DNA from: Burkholderia seminalis DSM 23518
GTDB lineage: Bacteria > Pseudomonadota > Gammaproteobacteria > Burkholderiales > Burkholderiaceae
Length of the DNA: 64,000 nt
Direction: 5' to 3'
NCBI RefSeq assembly: GCF_902832885.1
Contig: NZ_CADFDK010000002.1
Coordinates: 62,001 to 126,000, forward strand
The notes beneath the pieces were generated by a model. It had not been told where the DNA came from. It was given only the letters and a program-made list of their open reading frames with translations, and searched no databases. The stretch's first letter is position 1. The number at the start of each line of letters is the position of its first letter. A program made the translations under genes and the position numbers. Shown piece after piece: positions 46,214 through 55,187 of the stretch.

Positions 46214-47857
46214 TTACAGCGCCATGTCGGCCGACGCCTTCGCCGGGCGGGCCGGCGCGTTGCCGGCCGGCTGCGACGGCACGCCGAGGTCGATCTTCGG
46301 CGGCGGCGACAGCTGCAGCACGTCGCTCGTGTAGGTCCATTCCTCGACGACCTTCGCCGGGCTGTCGTTCAGCTTCGTGCCGTAGCTCGGCACGATCTGG
46401 CGGATCTTCTGCTGCCACTCGGGCGTCGCGACCTTGTCCTTGAACACCTTCTTCATCAGGTTCAGCATGATCGGCGCGGCCGTCGACGCGCCCGGCGATG
46501 CGCCGAGCAGGCCCGCGATGCTGCCGTCCTGCGACGCGACGATCTCGGTGCCGAGCTTCAGCACGCCGCCCTTGACCGGGTCGCGCTTGATGATCTGCAC
46601 GCGCTGACCGGCCTGCCACAGGCGCCAGTCTTCCTTCTTCGCGTTCGGGAAGTATTCCTTCAGCGCGTTGAAGCGATCGTCGTCCGACAGCATCAGCTGG
46701 CCGGCGAGGTACTGGACCAGCGGGAATTCGTCGACGCCCACCCGCATCATCGGCGCGACGTTGTGCAGGTTGGTGCTCTTCGCGAGGTCGAAGTACGAGC
46801 CGTTCTTCAGGAACTTGGTCGAGAACGTCGCGAACGGCCCGAACAGGATGATCTTCTTGCCGTCGATGATCCGCGTGTCGAGGTGCGGCACCGACATCGG
46901 CGGCGAGCCGACCGACGCCTTGCCGTAGGCCTTCGCGAGGTGCTGCTTCACGACCTCGGGGTTGTCGGTCACGAGGAACGAGCCGCCGACCGGGAACGCG
47001 CCGTAGTCCTTCGCCTCGGGGATGCCCGACGCCTGCAGCAGGTGCAGCGCACCGCCGCCCGCGCCGATGAACACGAACTTCGCGTCGACGGCTTGCGGCG
47101 GTTCATCCGAGTGCAGCTTGACCCACGACACGTGCCACGTGCCGTCGGCATTGCGCGTGATCTCGCGCACTTCGCTCGACAGCGACAGCGTGAAGTTCGG
47201 CTGCGTCTTCAGGTAGCCGACGAACTGGCGCGTGATCTCGCCGAAGTTCACGTCGGTGCCGATCGGCGTCCACGTCGCCGCGACCTTCTGGTTGCGGTCG
47301 CGGCCTTCCATCATCAGCGGTACCCACTGCTTGATCTGGTCGTAGTCTTCCGAATACTGCATCCCGCGGAACAGCGGGCTCGCCTGCAGCGCCTCGTAGC
47401 GCTTCTTCAGGAAGCGCACGTTGTCGTCGCCCCACACGAAGCTCATGTGCGGCGTCGAGTTGATGAACGAGTGCGGGTTCTTCAGCACGCCCTGCTTGAC
47501 CTGCCACGCCCAGAACTGGCGCGAGATCTGGAACGACTCGTTGATCTCGATCGCCTTCGAGATGTCGATCTTGCCGTCCGCCTTCTCCGGCGTGTAGTTC
47601 AGTTCGGCGAGCGCCGAGTGGCCGGTGCCGGCGTTGTTCCAGCCGTTCGAGCTTTCCAGCGCGACGCCGTCGAGGCGTTCGACCATCGTCATCGACCAGT
47701 CGGGCTGGAGTTCGTGCAGCCAGACGCCGAGCGTCGAGCTCATGATGCCGCCGCCCACCAGCAGGACGTCGACCTTCTTCGTATCGGCGGCGTGCGCAGA
47801 CGACGTCGCGACGCACAGCGCGAGCGCCGACAGTATTACCCGTAACGTTTTGATCAC
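46214..47857 (-). CDS. mqo: Malate:quinone oxidoreductase
   Basis: A 547-residue FAD enzyme that oxidises malate to oxaloacetate and reduces quinone, a membrane-linked TCA step. The FAD motif [16 protein letters not shown] begins near residue 29, and the Mqo signatures [20 protein letters not shown] and [15 protein letters not shown] are present. I start at the GTG at 47857 (read as [21 protein letters not shown]). This puts a signal-peptide-like segment in front of the FAD domain, unlike E. coli Mqo. The tail ([20 protein letters not shown]) is low complexity. Confidence 0.95.
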   Translation of the reverse strand: MIKTLRVILSALALCVATSSAHAADTKKVDVLLVGGGIMSSTLGVWLHELQPDWSMTMVERLDGVALESSNGWNNAGTGHSALAELNYTPEKADGKIDISKAIEINESFQISRQFWAWQVKQGVLKNPHSFINSTPHMSFVWGDDNVRFLKKRYEALQASPLFRGMQYSEDYDQIKQWVPLMMEGRDRNQKVAATWTPIGTDVNFGEITRQFVGYLKTQPNFTLSLSSEVREITRNADGTWHVSWVKLHSDEPPQAVDAKFVFIGAGGGALHLLQASGIPEAKDYGAFPVGGSFLVTDNPEVVKQHLAKAYGKASVGSPPMSVPHLDTRIIDGKKIILFGPFATFSTKFLKNGSYFDLAKSTNLHNVAPMMRVGVDEFPLVQYLAGQLMLSDDDRFNALKEYFPNAKKEDWRLWQAGQRVQIIKRDPVKGGVLKLGTEIVASQDGSIAGLLGASPGASTAAPIMLNLMKKVFKDKVATPEWQQKIRQIVPSYGTKLNDSPAKVVEEWTYTSDVLQLSPPPKIDLGVPSQPAGNAPARPAKASADMAL

Positions 47858-47955
47858 AGCAGATCCCTTTTTCAACTTGGATACATCGGTTTGCCATGCC
47901 GCCCGGCGCGCGGTTCCGTTGCGCCGGCATGCGGATCCGGAGATCCGGATCGCGA

Positions 47956-47971
47956 ATCCGGAATTCCGGAT
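47956..47971. repeat. 16-bp perfect palindrome upstream of mqo
   Basis: ATCCGGAATTCCGGAT is its own reverse complement. Two more near-copies of the ATCCGGA unit lie immediately to its left (47934-47951). It may be an operator for mqo control or a hairpin-forming element. No regulator could be matched to it. Confidence 0.6.
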
Positions 47972-48216
47972 CGACGCGATGCGCCGTTGCATTTGCGCAC
48001 GCGCAGCCGTTCGGAAGGACACCTTCGGATCGGCTTCCCGCGGGCAGGCAATCGCAGCATCGCGAGGGTGCGCAACGTGCCCGGGCCCTTGTGGCAAGCC
48101 TCGGCGGAACGCGCTTCAGGCTGCGTGGAAAGGTGCCGCGCGCGATGCGTTTTTGCGGGGGCGGGGTGGCAAGGGGCGCGTAATATAACCGAACTCGGAC
48201 AACGTGTCGCAGACGA

Positions 48217-48246
48217 CGAATGCCCCTGTTTTCGTGGGGTTTTTTG
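48217..48246 (+). terminator. Weak terminator-like hairpin
   Basis: GCCCC and GGGGT flank a short loop and are followed by six Ts (to 48246) on the plus strand. An alternative stem ACGAA/TTCGT overlaps it. No plus-strand protein gene precedes it, so it may end a small RNA or be fortuitous. Confidence 0.35.
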
Positions 48247-48395
48247 CGTGTCCGGGTTTCCGGAATGACGGTGCGCGAGGCGGGAAAACCGGCGGGGTCG
48301 GAAGCGCGAAATGCGGGCGACGGACACGCCGTGCGCCACGCGGGTACGTCATCGGGCCGCGGCGTTGCACCGCGCCCCGTTCACGTCGAATCACT

Positions 48396-48683
48396 TCACT
48401 TCGCTTCGCCGTTCCGGCAGAACTGCGCGTAGGCCGGTGCCGAATTCGCGAAGCCATGTGCCTTCGCGAGTTCCCACGGACGCTCGCACTGCTGCGTATG
48501 CTCGCACCATGCGTAGCCGGCCGAGCCGATGCAGCCGTGTGCGTCGCGATCGCCGCCGACGGTCGGCGGGGCCGCTTGCGCGGAGGGACCGGCTGGCGCG
48601 GACGATTGCGCGGCACAGGCGCTCAATGCGAATGCGCAGGCGATCGCGGCGGCCAACGACGCGGCGGGAAGGTAGCGTTTCAT
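48396..48683 (-). CDS. Small cysteine-rich lipoprotein
   Basis: A 95-residue lipoprotein. The lipobox ALSAC lies near residue 22 after MKRYLPAASLAAAIACAFAL. The mature part has a compact motif, CIGSAGYAWCEHTQQCERPW, and a final cysteine (YAQFC), so two disulfides are possible. The motif is reminiscent of small secreted haemolysin-like/DUF333-type proteins, but the match is short. I start at the ATG at 48683; an ATG at 48698 in frame is also possible. Confidence 0.72.
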   Translation of the reverse strand: MKRYLPAASLAAAIACAFALSACAAQSSAPAGPSAQAAPPTVGGDRDAHGCIGSAGYAWCEHTQQCERPWELAKAHGFANSAPAYAQFCRNGEAK

Positions 48684-48752
48684 CGGGTAGCGCTCCATGG
48701 GATGACGATCGGTGGCGGATGCCCGCATACGGGCGCATGGACGCGTGATCGA

Positions 48753-49241
48753 TCACGCGTCCGGCACCGGCACGCGCGACGAGAACTTCACCTCGCGCAA
48801 CGCGAGGCTCGACTGGATCGACGATACGCCGGCCTGCTTTCGCAGCACGCGCTCGACGAATTCCGCATACGCGTCGAGATCGGCCGCGACGACCTGCAGC
48901 AGGTAGTCGGCGGCGCCGGTGATCTTGTGGCACGACGTGACTTCGTCGTGACGCCGCATCACCTCCTCGAAGTGATCCGAATCCTGATCCGAGTGCATGT
49001 TGAACGTGACCTGCACGAACGCGAACACGTTCATGCCGAGCGCGCGGCGGTCGAGGTTCGCCTGGTAGCCGGTGATCACGTGCTCGTCCTCGAGCCGCTT
49101 GCGGCGGCGCCAGCACGGCGTGACGCTCAGCGACAGCTTCTCGCCGAGCGTCGCGTTCGACAGCGCGCCGTCTTCCTGCAGCAGGCGGAGCATTGCGCGG
49201 TCGACACCGTCCAGTTCAACCGAAGCGCGATTTTTGCTCAT
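48753..49241 (-). CDS. Lrp/AsnC family transcriptional regulator
   Basis: A 162-residue Lrp-type regulator. The N-terminal HTH is LSNATLGEKLSLSVTPCWRRRKRLEDE, and the C-terminal RAM ligand-binding domain covers FAFVQVTFNMHSDQDSDHFE to the end. I start at the ATG at 49241 (MSKNRASVELDGVDRAML). It is divergent, with about 130 bases between, from the deacetylase-like and binding-protein genes. It probably regulates them in response to an amino acid or amine. Confidence 0.93.
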   Translation of the reverse strand: MSKNRASVELDGVDRAMLRLLQEDGALSNATLGEKLSLSVTPCWRRRKRLEDEHVITGYQANLDRRALGMNVFAFVQVTFNMHSDQDSDHFEEVMRRHDEVTSCHKITGAADYLLQVVAADLDAYAEFVERVLRKQAGVSSIQSSLALREVKFSSRVPVPDA

Positions 49242-49370
49242 ATCCGGTGTCTCGTAGACAGATTTCTCAAAATTGTACGAAACGAAGAAGCGAAAAGCAA
49301 AGTTATTGCCGGCCGGCGTCAATAGACTGTTACCACCCCATTCCCCTGGTCATCACGGCAACGGTCAATC

Positions 49371-50408
49371 ATGCTCACGGTCTACAGCAGCGATCACCAC
49401 CTGCATCGCGGCGTCGAACTGAAGGACGGCGCGATCACCGAGTCGTTCGAAAACCCGCTTCGCGCCGAAACGGTGCTCGCGCAGGTCCGCACGGCGGGCC
49501 TCGGCGACGTGATCGCGCCGCGTGCGTTCGACCGCGCAAGCTACGCCGGCGCGCACAGCGCGCGCTACGTCGATTTCCTCGCCGGCGCGTGGAACGAATG
49601 GACGGCGACCGGCCGCACCTGCCAGGCGCTGCCGCTCGTGTGGCCGGTGCGCGCGATGCCGGCGTCGGCCGCGCTGCCCGATTTCATCGACGGCAAGCTC
49701 GGCTTCTTCGCGATGGATGCCGGCGCGCCGATCAACGCGGGCACGTGGGACGCGGTGAGCGCGAGCGCGAACTCGGCGCTCACCGGTGCCGACCTGCTGT
49801 CGGGCGGCGGCGCGCGCGCGGCGTTCGCGCTGTGCCGCCCGCCCGGCCATCACGCGGGCCGCGAGTACATGGGCGGCTACTGCTACCTGAACAACGCGGC
49901 GATCGCGGCACAGCACGGCATCGCGAGCGGTGCCGCGCGCGTCGCGGTGCTCGACGTCGATTTCCACCACGGCAACGGCACGCAGGACATCTTCTACACG
50001 CGGCCGGACGTGCTGTTCGCGTCGCTGCACGGCGAGCCGTCGGTGTCGTACCCGTACTTCTCCGGCTATCCGGACGAGCGCGGCGAGGGGGCGGGAGCAG
50101 GCTTCAACCTGAACCTGCCGCTGCCGAAGGGCACGCAGTGGGACACCTACTCGGCGGCGCTTGGCCGCGCCGCGGCGGCGATCGCGCGGCACGCGCCCGA
50201 CCTGCTCGTCGTGTCGCTCGGCGTCGACACGTTCGAGCACGACCCGATCAGCCATTTCAAGCTGCGCTCGCCCGACTTCCTGCGGATCGGCGAGGCGCTC
50301 GCGCGCCTGAACCTGCCGACGCTGTTCGTGATGGAAGGCGGCTACATGGTCGACGAGATCGGCATCAACGCGGTGAACGTCCTGCTGGGATTCGAAGGGC
50401 GCGCGTGA
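49371..50408 (+). CDS. Histone-deacetylase-superfamily amidohydrolase (acetylpolyamine type)
   Basis: A 345-residue zinc amidohydrolase. The RPPGHHAG motif gives H160 and H161, the DVDFHHGNG motif gives zinc ligands D197 and H199, D286 in GVDTFEHDP is the third ligand, and Y325 in GGYMVDE is the catalytic tyrosine. The long insert between residues 95 and 135 (ALPDFIDGKLGFFAMDAGAP) fits bacterial acetylpolyamine amidohydrolases, which deacetylate acetylputrescine or similar. It is followed 69 bases later by an amino-acid-type binding protein, consistent with uptake and breakdown of one substrate. Confidence 0.9.
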   Translation: MLTVYSSDHHLHRGVELKDGAITESFENPLRAETVLAQVRTAGLGDVIAPRAFDRASYAGAHSARYVDFLAGAWNEWTATGRTCQALPLVWPVRAMPASAALPDFIDGKLGFFAMDAGAPINAGTWDAVSASANSALTGADLLSGGGARAAFALCRPPGHHAGREYMGGYCYLNNAAIAAQHGIASGAARVAVLDVDFHHGNGTQDIFYTRPDVLFASLHGEPSVSYPYFSGYPDERGEGAGAGFNLNLPLPKGTQWDTYSAALGRAAAAIARHAPDLLVVSLGVDTFEHDPISHFKLRSPDFLRIGEALARLNLPTLFVMEGGYMVDEIGINAVNVLLGFEGRA

Positions 50409-50477
50409 GCGCATGCGCGGCCTTCGACGAACGACGGATCCGGACACGAACGAAGCGTGATTAAGGAGGAGACAGGC

Positions 50478-51620
50478 ATGAACCGGCATCACAAGACGGC
50501 ACTCGCCACCGCGGCCGCACTGACGTGCGCACTGGCCGCATGGCCCGCGCATGCGGACGACATCGTGCGCATCGGGCACGTCGCGCCGCTGACCGGCGCG
50601 ATCGCGCATCTCGGCAAGGACAGCGAGAACGGCGCGCGGCTCGCGGTCGAGGAAATCAACGCGAAGGGCCTGACGATCGGCGGCCGGAAAGTCACGCTGC
50701 AACTCGACGCGCAGGACGACGCGGGCGATCCGCGCACCGCGACGCAGGTCGCGCAGCGGCTCGTCGACGACAGGGTCGTCGGCGTCGTCGGCCATCACAA
50801 CTCGGGCACGTCGATCCCGGCGTCGCGCGTGTATCGCGACGGCGGCATCGTGCAGATCTCGCAGGCCGCGACCAATCCGACGTACACGCAGCAGGGGTTC
50901 AAGACGACCTATCGCGTCGTCGCGACCGACGCGCAGCAGGGGCCGGCGCTCGCGATGTATGCGGCGAAGCACCTGGGCATCAAGACGGTCGCCGTGGTCG
51001 ACGATGCGACCGCGTACGGGCAGGGCCTCGCGACCGAGTTCGAGGAGGCCGCGCAATCGGCCGGGATGAAGGTCGTGTCGCGCGACGCGACCAACGACAA
51101 GGCGATCGATTTCCGCGCGATCCTCACGAAGATCAAGGGCGAGAACCCGGACGCGATCATGTACGGCGGAATGGATGCGACGGGCGGCCCGCTCGCGAAG
51201 CAGGCACGCCAGCTCGGCCTGCGCGCGAAGCTCCTCGCCGGCGACGGCGTGTGCTCGACCGACCTGCCGAAGCTCGCGGGCCCGGCGTCGGACAACGTCG
51301 TGTGCTCCGAAGCCGGCATCGCGCTCGAGAAGATGCCGGGCGGCGCGGCATTCGCGAAACGCTACGAAGCGCGCTATCACCAGCCGATGCAGGTGTATGC
51401 GCCGTTCTCGTACGACGCGGTGTACATCATCGTCGACGCGATGAAGCGCGCGAATTCGACGAACCCGTCGAAGGTGCTGGCCGCGATGCCGGCCACCGAC
51501 TATCGCGGCGTGATCGGCGAGACGAGCTTCACGCCGCAGGGCGACCTGAAGCACGGCGCGATCTCGGTATTCACGTACAGGGGCGGCAAGAAGGCCCTGC
51601 TCGACATCGTGAAGATGTGA
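50478..51620 (+). CDS. Branched-chain-amino-acid-type ABC substrate-binding protein
   Basis: A 380-residue periplasmic type I binding protein of the Leu/Ile/Val (LivJ) family. The signal peptide ends AWPAHA before DDIVRIGHVAPLTGAIAHLG. The family segments VVGVVGHHNSGTSIPASRVY and YAPFSYDAVYIIVDAMKRAN are present. The ATG at 50478 has AAGGAGGAG upstream. No permease or ATPase genes follow, so it must use a distant transporter. Its position after the deacetylase-like gene suggests a nitrogen compound as ligand, but this cannot be read directly. Confidence 0.93.
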   Translation: MNRHHKTALATAAALTCALAAWPAHADDIVRIGHVAPLTGAIAHLGKDSENGARLAVEEINAKGLTIGGRKVTLQLDAQDDAGDPRTATQVAQRLVDDRVVGVVGHHNSGTSIPASRVYRDGGIVQISQAATNPTYTQQGFKTTYRVVATDAQQGPALAMYAAKHLGIKTVAVVDDATAYGQGLATEFEEAAQSAGMKVVSRDATNDKAIDFRAILTKIKGENPDAIMYGGMDATGGPLAKQARQLGLRAKLLAGDGVCSTDLPKLAGPASDNVVCSEAGIALEKMPGGAAFAKRYEARYHQPMQVYAPFSYDAVYIIVDAMKRANSTNPSKVLAAMPATDYRGVIGETSFTPQGDLKHGAISVFTYRGGKKALLDIVKM

Positions 51621-51663
51621 CGCGGTGCGCGCCGGTATCGCGCGCCCGTCGCACGCGCGGACC

Positions 51664-52086
51664 TCAGGCCGCGATATCGGCGAACACGTCGTGGTCGATC
51701 ACGCCGGGCACGAGGCGCGGCTGCCGCAGCCAGTCGAACGCGAGTTCGACGACGAGCGGTGTCGGCCGGCTGCAATGCAGCGACCCGACGGACCCGCGGT
51801 CGATCCACGCGCAATGCGCGATCTCGCTCATCGGGCGCGCGATCGCATCCGGATCGATCTCGGCGAGAAACACGTGGTGCACCTTGTGCGCGCCTGCGAT
51901 CCGGAACAGATAGCGGGCATTGCCGCACGCGAGCCCGGTTTCCTCGAGCAGTTCGCGGCGCGCGGCGTCGCGCAACGATTCGCCGGGCCGCGGCGTGCCG
52001 CCGGGCAGTACCCAGCGGGCATTCAACCGGGCGACCAGCAGGATCCGGTCGCCGCGTCGGCACAGCACGGTGGCGCGTTCTTTCAT
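51664..52086 (-). CDS. Nudix hydrolase
   Basis: A 140-residue Nudix protein. The box GGTPRPGESLRDAARRELLE, then ETG, matches GX5EX7REUXEEXGU at about residues 29-51. It hydrolyses some nucleoside diphosphate derivative, with substrate unknown. I start at the ATG at 52086 (MKERATVLCRRGDRILLVAR). Longer in-frame readings upstream run through the terminator at 52129 and are unlikely. Confidence 0.92.
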   Translation of the reverse strand: MKERATVLCRRGDRILLVARLNARWVLPGGTPRPGESLRDAARRELLEETGLACGNARYLFRIAGAHKVHHVFLAEIDPDAIARPMSEIAHCAWIDRGSVGSLHCSRPTPLVVELAFDWLRQPRLVPGVIDHDVFADIAA

Positions 52087-52128
52087 GCGGGTTTCCCGAT
52101 TGAATGCCCGTGTGTCGAATCGACGGGC

Positions 52129-52156
52129 AAAAAAACGCCGCTCGGCAAGAGCGGCG
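52129..52156 (-). terminator. Rho-independent terminator after the MscS-type gene
   Basis: A perfect 8-bp stem (CGCCGCTC at 52136-52143, GAGCGGCG at 52149-52156) with loop GGCAA is followed on the minus strand by seven Ts (52129-52135). It lies between the mechanosensitive channel gene and the Nudix gene, both on the minus strand, so the two are separate transcripts. Confidence 0.88.
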
Positions 52157-52308
52157 AAGAACGGAGATGGATACTGGCGTGTGCCGGACGGGATGACCGC
52201 TTCATCCGGCACGCTCATTGTGGCGAGCGTCGCACGCGCAGTGAATCAGACAAGTCTGATTTGAGCGCGGCCAGCGGGCGCATCGCTCCGGAGCGATGTC
52301 CCCGCCGC

Positions 52309-53178
52309 TTACACCCGCTGCGCGCGTGCGCCGTCCGTGCGGCGTTCGGCGTCGTGCACGATGTGCAGTTCACGCGTGCGGATCGGCAGCGCGCAGTCCG
52401 CGTCGGCGAGCGTCTTGCGCACCTGGCGCGCGAGGCGCCAGCGCATCGCCCAGAACGTGTCGGTATGGGTCCACACGCGCAGGTTCGCGACGGCCGTGCT
52501 GTCGTCGAAGCGCATCACCATCACGTCGGGCGCGGGATCCTGCAGCGCGTCGGGATCGGCCGCGGCCAGCGCGCGCAACGCGTCGAGCGCGCGATCGATA
52601 TCGTCGTGTACCGACACGTCCACTTCGAGATCGAGGCGGCGCGTCGGGTTGCGCGTGTAGTTGCGGATCGCGCTGCCCCACAGCGCGCTGTTCGGCACGT
52701 ATTCGCAGATGCCGTCCGGCTTCGTCAACCGCGTCATGAAGAGCCCGACCTCGTCGACGGTGCCCGCGACGCCGGTGCCGCCATCGATGTAGTCGCCCAC
52801 CTTGAACGGCCGCAGCAGCAACAGCATGATGCCCGCCGCGATGTTCTGCATCGTGCCCTGCAGCGCGAGCCCGATCGCGAGGCCGGCGGCCCCGAGCACC
52901 GCGATGAGGCTCGCGGTCTCGATGCCGAGCTGCGACAGCGCGCCGACGATCGCGACGATGCGGATGCCCCAGACGGCGACGTCGCAGAGGATCGGCCGCA
53001 GCGTGTCGTCGACGCGTTTCTTGTTCGCGAGCAGCCGGTTCAGCCAGCGGCCGATGCGTTTGGACAGCCACCAGCCGGCGACGAGCAGCGCCAGGCCGGC
53101 GCAGAGCCGGAGGGAGAGCGTGGACAACGCGTTCCACAGGAACGTCCAGCGTTCCGGATGAAATTGTTCGAGAAACAT
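52309..53178 (-). CDS. MscS-type mechanosensitive ion channel
   Basis: A 289-residue small-conductance mechanosensitive channel that releases solutes on hypo-osmotic shock. It has three predicted helices. TM3 reads SLIAVLGAAGLAIGLALQGTM, followed by NIAAGIMLLLLRPFKVGDYI and the beta domain (CEYVPNSALWGSAIRNYTRNP). The length matches E. coli MscS (286). The C-terminal tail is polar. Confidence 0.94.
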   Translation of the reverse strand: MFLEQFHPERWTFLWNALSTLSLRLCAGLALLVAGWWLSKRIGRWLNRLLANKKRVDDTLRPILCDVAVWGIRIVAIVGALSQLGIETASLIAVLGAAGLAIGLALQGTMQNIAAGIMLLLLRPFKVGDYIDGGTGVAGTVDEVGLFMTRLTKPDGICEYVPNSALWGSAIRNYTRNPTRRLDLEVDVSVHDDIDRALDALRALAAADPDALQDPAPDVMVMRFDDSTAVANLRVWTHTDTFWAMRWRLARQVRKTLADADCALPIRTRELHIVHDAERRTDGARAQRV

Positions 53179-53466
53179 GACGGGATTCCGGGTTGAAGAC
53201 AGGGGGCGCGGTATGTCGTGCGCAGGCAGCCTTCGACTCTACCCGGCGCACGGCGGTTCGCGCGATTGCACGGGGTCGGACGGTGGAAACGCAATTTCGT
53301 TCGTGTACTAAACGGCATTTTCCAAAAATAAGATTGGTCCTATTTAGCCGAAGTGGGTACGCCGATACACTCGATTTCAAGTTGCCGGGCCGCGCCGATC
53401 ATGGTTCGTGATGCCCGGTTTTTCCGTGTTTTTTCCCGATTTTCATTGATAGCGAGTGACGACGTC

Positions 53467-54834
53467 ATGCGGTTAGACCTGCGTTCCCGTCTCGCACGCG
53501 AACAAGGTCGATCCGCCGAGCGCGGCGTCCGATGTTTTCCGACGCTCCGCGCGCTGATGCGCGGTGTCGCCGCGGCGGCCTGCGTGGCCGGCGCGCACGG
53601 GTCGGCGGCGCAAGCGGTGCACGATGCCGCCTTCGCACCGGCGACCGCGGAATCCAGCGACCTTGCCGGCGTGCCTTTTTTCAGTTCCGCCCGAACGACG
53701 TGGGGCGGTTTGCGCGCGTCGGTCGTGCCGCTCGACGTCGCGTACGCATCGTACGCGTTGCACGGGCCGCCGGCCGCCGAGCGCGACGGCCCCGTTGCCC
53801 GCTTCGGTGCATGCGTGGCTTACCGCGTGCTGTGCGAGGCGGCACGCGGCGCGGTCGAACGCAGTTATGCAGCGCGGTTCGATTACGGCCTTGCGTCGCC
53901 GTTGCCCGCGCTGGATCCGCCATCGGCGCCCGGGCGTCCCGCCGTCGATCTCGCCTCGGCCGATGCGTTCACGCTCGCGCCGCCCAGCCGCGGCACCCGT
54001 GCCGGCGCGATCACCGGCACCTTGCGGGCGTCGCTGGCGCGCGCCGAACTGCCGGCCGGCGTCGCCGCGCAGATCACCCGCTTGCTGACCGGACGCGTCG
54101 ATCCGACGCAGCGTGGTGCGGCCGGCGACACCTTCCGCGTCGCCTTCGAATCCGACGGCAGGGCGAAGCAGCCGGGCCGTGCACGCGTGACGGCGCTCGA
54201 TATCCGCTTTCGCGGGCAGCGGGTCGCGGCCGTATGGTTCGTGCCCGATGCGCGCGCGCCCGGCGCGTACTACGACCTCGACGGCATGCCACTCGCTGGT
54301 TCGCGGTTTGCCATGCCGGTCGCCGCGACGCGGATCAGCTCGCATTTCGGTGCGCGCGTGCATCCGGTGAGCGGCGCGCGTCACGTGCATTCCGGCGTCG
54401 ATCTCGCGGCGCCGGCCGGGCGCGCGGTGCATGCGTCGGAGCGCGGCGTCGTGACGTTCATCGGCACCGAGCCGCGCGGTTACGGCAAGTACGTGGTGAT
54501 CCGTCATGACGGCGGTTATGCGTCGTACTACGCGCACCTGTCGGCGTTCGATCCGGCGTTGCGAACCGGCATGCGGGTCGTGCGCGGCCAGCGCGTCGGT
54601 GCGGTCGGCAGCACGGGGACGGCCACCGGCCCCCATCTGCACTTCGAGGTGCGCAGGCATGCCCGCCTTGTCGATCCGATCGCGCTGGTGCAGGCGGCCA
54701 AAGCGGCGAAGCTCAAGGGGGAGCAACGCGTGGCGTTCCGCCGCGTGGCGCGCGATGCGCGCACGCAACTGGCGTTGGCGGCGCTGGCGCAGCCGGTGGC
54801 AATGTCGAAGGTCGATGCGCCGCGGGCGGGTTGA
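53467..54834 (+). CDS. M23 family metallopeptidase
   Basis: A 455-residue protein with a C-terminal LytM/M23 domain that cuts peptidoglycan cross-links. HVHSGVDLAAP (HxxxD-type zinc ligands) is near residue 306 and HLHFEV near 394. A hydrophobic N-terminal segment (TLRALMRGVAAAACVAGAHG) suggests export, and the central 200 residues may be a regulatory or substrate-binding region. I start at the ATG at 53467 (MRLDLRSRLAREQ), but an ATG at 53401 in frame is possible. Promoter elements were not clear in the 288 bases upstream. Confidence 0.9.
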   Translation: MRLDLRSRLAREQGRSAERGVRCFPTLRALMRGVAAAACVAGAHGSAAQAVHDAAFAPATAESSDLAGVPFFSSARTTWGGLRASVVPLDVAYASYALHGPPAAERDGPVARFGACVAYRVLCEAARGAVERSYAARFDYGLASPLPALDPPSAPGRPAVDLASADAFTLAPPSRGTRAGAITGTLRASLARAELPAGVAAQITRLLTGRVDPTQRGAAGDTFRVAFESDGRAKQPGRARVTALDIRFRGQRVAAVWFVPDARAPGAYYDLDGMPLAGSRFAMPVAATRISSHFGARVHPVSGARHVHSGVDLAAPAGRAVHASERGVVTFIGTEPRGYGKYVVIRHDGGYASYYAHLSAFDPALRTGMRVVRGQRVGAVGSTGTATGPHLHFEVRRHARLVDPIALVQAAKAAKLKGEQRVAFRRVARDARTQLALAALAQPVAMSKVDAPRAG

Positions 54835-54856
54835 CCGCCAGCCTCCGAAGTCCGTC

Positions 54857-54881
54857 GATGCCGGTCGCAATGACCGGCATC
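54857..54881 (+). terminator. GC-rich hairpin after the M23 gene
   Basis: GATGCCGGTC (54857-54866) and GACCGGCATC (54872-54881) form a perfect 10-bp stem with a 5-base loop, 22 bases after the peptidase stop codon. No T-run follows, so it may be a weak terminator or an mRNA end stabiliser. The rest of the gap to 55187 (about 300 bases) holds no recognised gene. Confidence 0.45.
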
Positions 54882-55187
54882 GTTGCGTGGGCCAACCGGT
54901 GCTCCGTCGCCACCGAATGTGCGCGTCGCCGGCGCTCGTACGGCAGGACGGGGCCTACGTCCGTCCGGTGCTTTCAGCCCAGTCCGATGTACCCGTCTTC
55001 GTCCCGTCGCTAAGATTTTCGTATGCAACGCGCATGGCGATTTCCGCAGGTGATCGTCGCTGTCGCGTTCGCGCGTCAATCGGCTCGATCGCGCGCGCCG
55101 GATGGTGTCCGCAGGCGTGTCGACGCTTCATGTGTCGACGGCCGCGGCGCGGAATGCGCGACGACACAACGGGATGAAAAACCATCT

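Larger units (their letters stand above)
47858..48395. other. Regulatory region upstream of mqo with palindrome cluster
   Basis: About 540 bases with no recognised gene. It holds a cluster of ATCCGGA-type repeats at 47932-47973, including the perfect 16-base palindrome ATCCGGAATTCCGGAT (47956-47971), about 100 bases before mqo. Further right, TAATAT (48181-48186) and a short hairpin with a T-run (48217-48246) could mark a small plus-strand transcript, but the -35 region is poor. Confidence 0.5.

Noticed and set aside
49365-51554. 729-codon minus-strand frame opposite the deacetylase-like and LivJ-like genes
   Set aside because: High-GC shadow of two well-supported genes.
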